Source: Gemmatimonadetes bacterium bin94 (lineage in GTDB: Bacteria > Gemmatimonadota > Gemmatimonadetes > Longimicrobiales > Gaopeijiaceae). From it: a stretch of DNA of 64,000 nucleotides. The stretch covers positions 62,001 through 126,000 of the forward strand of contig MPNE01000002.1 of NCBI GenBank assembly GCA_002238865.1, read 5' to 3'. The notes under the pieces are model-generated. The model did not search any database, was not told the DNA's origin, and saw only the letters and a list, made by a program, of their open reading frames with translations. Both the position numbers and the translations under genes were made by a program. Numbering within the stretch: the stretch's first letter is position 1; each line of letters starts with the position of its first letter. Below are positions 61,195 to 64,000 of this stretch, piece by piece.

Positions 61195-62867
61195 AGTGGA
61201 GAAGCACGGAGCCACTCGTGCTCGGCGCGGTGTTGGCCCTTGGGATTTCCGGCTGCGGCCAGGGAACCGACGCCGAGGCCGACCTGGCGGCTCACGATCC
61301 ACACGGAGGAGGAGGATCGTTCACGCAGATGTCGGACGGGATCGAAGTCTTCGCCATATACCCGCACCAGATTCGCGGTACGGAAAGCGAAGAGCCTTGG
61401 GAGATCCACTTCACCTGGGTGGAAGGCTGGCAGCCGGTTGCGGACGCGAGCGTCACGCTCGTTTTGTACGGGCCTCCCGGAGCTCGCCAGGAGATCGAGG
61501 CCGAGCCCGAGATCCCGGGCGTGTACCTCGCGTCGCCCACGTTGCCGGTGGAGGGACATTGGCACGCCAGCTTCGTACTGTCGGCCGGGGAACGTGACTA
61601 CACGATGGAGGCGGGCGAGTTCGAGGTCTTCGCGGACGAAGAGGCGGTCCACGCACACGCCGGACACGGGCACGCGGGGGACGAAGCCGATGCACATGCG
61701 GGACACGACCACGGGGAGGCCGAGGTCGACACACATGCGGGACACGACCACGCCGAGGACGAGGCCGATACACATGCGGAAGACGACCAAGCCGAGGACG
61801 AAGTGGTGGAAGATGTCCCCGTCGACGCGCCCGCTGCCGGATTGATCAACCTGTCCAAGGAAGAGCAGTGGTCGATTCCGTTCGCCATCGCAGTGGCTGA
61901 AGAGCGTGCAATACCGGCCTCGATCCCGGCTGCAGGTGAATTGGTAGCCCCTCCGGGAGGTCTCGTGCACGTTTCGGCTCCGGTCGCGGGGCTCGTTCAG
62001 GTCGATGGCCCGCAGATCGGGCCGGGTGATTTCGTCCGCGCCGGACAGCTGCTGGCACTGATCGCGCCGATCAGCCTCGACAACTCGTATGCGCGGACGC
62101 GCGCAGACGTCGTGGCGGCTCGGCTCGAAGCCGACAGGGCGGAACGCCTTTTCGAGGCCGGCGCCATACCGGCGCGGAGGCTGGAGGAGTCCAGGCGGAA
62201 TCTCGAGGTCGCGACGGCCGCCTTCGAAGCCATCGGCGGAGTGCCGGCCGGCGTTGACGACGACGGCGACCCGACCCACTACCGCCTTCGCAGCCCGATC
62301 GACGGCGTGGTTGCGGTTCGCGGTGTGGCGCTCGGGGAACAGGTCGAGGTCGGGGGACACGCCTTCACGATCGTGAATTCCGCCACACTGTGGTTTGTCG
62401 CGAGGGTGCCCGCACGCCATGCGGCCGAAACGCCCCGGATCCGCGGCGCCTGGTTCACCGTCGAAGGCGGTACGAGCAACTACACGACGAGCCGGGTCCA
62501 ATCGGTGGGGAACATGATCGACCCGGCAAGCCGTACGCTCGCCGTCCGGTTTGCGGTCCAGAATCGTGACGGGGTCCTCAAGCTGGGAATGCTGGCCGAA
62601 GGACATATCCTGCTCGGCGAGCCCGTCGGGGGCGTCGCGGTCCCCGCTTCGGCAATCCAGGACGAGAACAACCTCCCGGTGGTCTACGTCAAGCTCACCG
62701 GGGATACCTTCGAGCGCCGCGTCGTCGAAACGGGTCCCTCGGATGGGACCTGGACGATCGTCACGGCCGGAATCGACTCCGGCGAGCATGTCGTCACTGC
62801 AGGAGCCTACCAGGTCAACCTCGCCGCGCTCGGCGTCGTCGCGCCGGCGCATGATCATGCCCACTGA
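61191..62867 (+). CDS. czcB: CzcB-type RND adaptor with histidine-rich repeat
   Basis: 558 residues. Lipoprotein signal with C22 (LALGISGC). An N-terminal beta domain (about 40-145) is followed by residues 154-205, four 13-residue units of the type DTHAGHDHAEDEA, then a second acidic stretch, and from about 215 the HlyD-type adaptor core: barrel-sandwich GELVAPPGGLVHVSAPVAGL, a coiled-coil (RADVVAARLEADRAERLF) and membrane-proximal strands ending AHDHAH. Ten or more histidines in the repeat suggest a metal (Zn/Ni/Co/Cu) sponge or delivery site. The start overlaps czcC by ATGA. Confidence 0.9.
   Translation: MKWRSTEPLVLGAVLALGISGCGQGTDAEADLAAHDPHGGGGSFTQMSDGIEVFAIYPHQIRGTESEEPWEIHFTWVEGWQPVADASVTLVLYGPPGARQEIEAEPEIPGVYLASPTLPVEGHWHASFVLSAGERDYTMEAGEFEVFADEEAVHAHAGHGHAGDEADAHAGHDHGEAEVDTHAGHDHAEDEADTHAEDDQAEDEVVEDVPVDAPAAGLINLSKEEQWSIPFAIAVAEERAIPASIPAAGELVAPPGGLVHVSAPVAGLVQVDGPQIGPGDFVRAGQLLALIAPISLDNSYARTRADVVAARLEADRAERLFEAGAIPARRLEESRRNLEVATAAFEAIGGVPAGVDDDGDPTHYRLRSPIDGVVAVRGVALGEQVEVGGHAFTIVNSATLWFVARVPARHAAETPRIRGAWFTVEGGTSNYTTSRVQSVGNMIDPASRTLAVRFAVQNRDGVLKLGMLAEGHILLGEPVGGVAVPASAIQDENNLPVVYVKLTGDTFERRVVETGPSDGTWTIVTAGIDSGEHVVTAGAYQVNLAALGVVAPAHDHAH
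61650..61805 (+). repeat. Tandem repeat: four 39-bp units in czcB
   Basis: Units begin at 61650, 61689, 61728 and 61767. Units 2 to 4 share CACATGCGG at the same phase, and units 2 and 3 share CACATGCGGGACACGACCAC. Each encodes 13 residues rich in His, Asp and Glu. The perfect 39-bp phase indicates duplication by slippage, with more recent change in the last unit. Confidence 0.85.
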
Positions 62868-64000
62868 CGAAGTCCAGATGAACGAACCCGAGCGACGCGG
62901 CATCCTCGATCACATCGTCGGCGCTTCCCTCAATAATCCCTTCCTCGCGCTGATCTTCGCGATGGGGCTCTTCGTGGGCGGCAGCTGGGTTGCCGCCACC
63001 TTTCCGGTCGACGTCTTTCCCGACCTGACCGCTCCCACCGTGACGGTGGTGACCGACGCCCACGGGCTGGCACCGGAGGATGTGGAGCCGTCGATCACCT
63101 TCCCGATCGAGACAGCGCTGAACGGCGCGCTCGGCGTCCGGCGGGTTCGCTCGAAGTCTGCCCAGGGGATCAGCGTCGTGTGGGCGGATTTCGAATGGGG
63201 TACGGACATCTACCTCGCGAGACAGATCGTGGGTGCGAGGCTCCAGTCGCAGTCGCTCGACCTTCCGGAAGGGGTGGATCCGCCGGTCCTGGCCCCAATC
63301 AGCTCCATAATGGGCGAGATCATGCTGGTCGGCATGAATGCGCCCCAGGAGCGACTCATGGAGGCGCGCACTACGGCGGACTGGATTGTCCGGCGGAGGC
63401 TCCTGGCGGTACCCGGCGTCTCGCAGGTGGTCACGCAGGGCGGGGACGTGCGCGAATACCAGGTTCTGGTCGATCCGCAGCGACTGCTGGCCTATCAGGT
63501 GGGGCTCGAGGACGTGCTCGCCGCGATCGAGGGGTCCAGCGAGAACGTGGCCGGAGGGATCTACTGGTCGAGCGGGCGAGAGATCCTGATTCGCGGAATC
63601 GTGCGTCCTTCGAGCATCGAGGACATCGCCGTTACCGTGGTGACGACACGTGACGGAGTGCCGGTTCTAATCGAAGACGTGGCCGAAGTGCGCATCGGTC
63701 CCAAGATCACGTACGGGACCGGCTCCGTGAACGGGGAGTCGGCGGTCATCCTCTCGATCCAGAAGCAGGCGGGTGCGAATACGCTGGAACTGACCCGCAG
63801 GGTCGATGCCGAGCTGGACCGGATCGAGAGCGAGCTGCCGGAGGGGATCACCTTCGCGCGGAATATCTTCCGGCAGGCCGACTTCATCTCCCTCGCAGTG
63901 GACAATGTGATCCTCGCGCTCCGCGACGGCGCGTTCTTCGTGATCGCCATCCTGCTGCTGTTCCTGTGGAACGTGCGAACCACCCTGATATCCGTGGTCG
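62851..64000 (+). CDS. czcA: CzcA/CusA-type RND heavy-metal efflux pump (partial, 3' end outside window)
   Basis: 383 residues visible of an expected 1000 or more. Start is one of three in-frame ATGs (62851, 62857, 62878), overlapping the czcB end; the family N-terminus best fits 62878 (MNEPERRGILDHIVGASLNN). TM1 (LALIFAMGLFVGGSWVAATF) leads into FPVDVFPDLTAPTVTVVTDA and the porter domain (EDVEPSITFPIETALNG). The frame is open to the window end. Proton-driven pump of the CzcCBA complex. Confidence 0.93.
   Translation, partial: MIMPTDEVQMNEPERRGILDHIVGASLNNPFLALIFAMGLFVGGSWVAATFPVDVFPDLTAPTVTVVTDAHGLAPEDVEPSITFPIETALNGALGVRRVRSKSAQGISVVWADFEWGTDIYLARQIVGARLQSQSLDLPEGVDPPVLAPISSIMGEIMLVGMNAPQERLMEARTTADWIVRRRLLAVPGVSQVVTQGGDVREYQVLVDPQRLLAYQVGLEDVLAAIEGSSENVAGGIYWSSGREILIRGIVRPSSIEDIAVTVVTTRDGVPVLIEDVAEVRIGPKITYGTGSVNGESAVILSIQKQAGANTLELTRRVDAELDRIESELPEGITFARNIFRQADFISLAVDNVILALRDGAFFVIAILLLFLWNVRTTLISVV

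Noticed and set aside
1-64000. CRISPR arrays, insertion sequences, prophage or integrase genes
   Set aside because: No direct repeat with spacers of the right size, no transposase, integrase or phage structural motif was found.

Overview
The window is about two-thirds G+C, gene-dense and almost wholly chromosomal in character. It suggests a diderm bacterium of the Gemmatimonadota or a close relative. The reasons are the many secreted proteins with signal peptides ending in AQ, two TonB-dependent receptors, ECF sigma/anti-sigma control, a full Bat aerotolerance operon, M16 peptidase pairs and CzcCBA-type efflux. This assignment is inference; there is no rRNA, tRNA, CRISPR array, prophage or insertion sequence in the window to anchor it.

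Layout. 1-4837: a divergent aromatic acyl-CoA cluster. Leftward run creatininase-family hydrolase, SDR dehydrogenase, RidA-like deaminase (broken at a 13-base homopolymer) and enoyl-CoA hydratase (cut by the window edge). Rightward run a benzoate-CoA-ligase-like enzyme and an FMN reductase. 4841-10603: metG, an M23 peptidase, a lipoprotein and a FadJ-type beta-oxidation enzyme. 10611-13052: a MobA-like nucleotidyltransferase, a split XdhC pair and a DUF402 protein. 13107-15212 (leftward): VKOR/DsbA disulfide module with a 71-residue companion, and a HAD phosphatase. 15508-23038 (leftward): threonine dehydratase, gyrA, a glycosyltransferase and uvrA. 23193-26218: a HisC-like aminotransferase and an ABC exporter. 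26267-32273 (leftward): an SDR, then an ECF sigma / anti-sigma / TonB receptor / beta-barrel unit. 32516-41616: SPFH protein, a PF10023-type peptidase, leuS, tkt and a second TonB receptor. 41628-50090 (leftward): MoxR, DUF58, a BatD-like anchor protein, BatA, BatB, BatC and a BatD-BatE fusion. 50325-59663: an epimerase, an amidohydrolase, a DUF4097-like repeat protein, a duplicated-domain lipoprotein, an M16 peptidase pair and a CDF zinc-type transporter. 59938-64000: czcC, czcB and the start of czcA.

Genes are packed tightly. At least sixteen neighbouring pairs share a 4-base overlap (ATGA, GTGA or TTGA), so translational coupling is the rule here. Several functional groups are clear: metal homeostasis at the right end (CDF plus CzcCBA, with a histidine-rich adaptor), envelope stress/aerotolerance (bat), periplasmic disulfide formation (VKOR/DsbA) and nutrient-responsive surface transport (ECF/TonB).

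The least explained features are a repeated 3'-end element beginning TAGCAG that lies on or next to stop codons in the first 26 kb, an AT-rich palindromic patch at about 15.4 kb, an inverted-repeat array upstream of moxR, the frameshifted RidA gene, and the 4 x 13-residue metal-binding repeat in CzcB.
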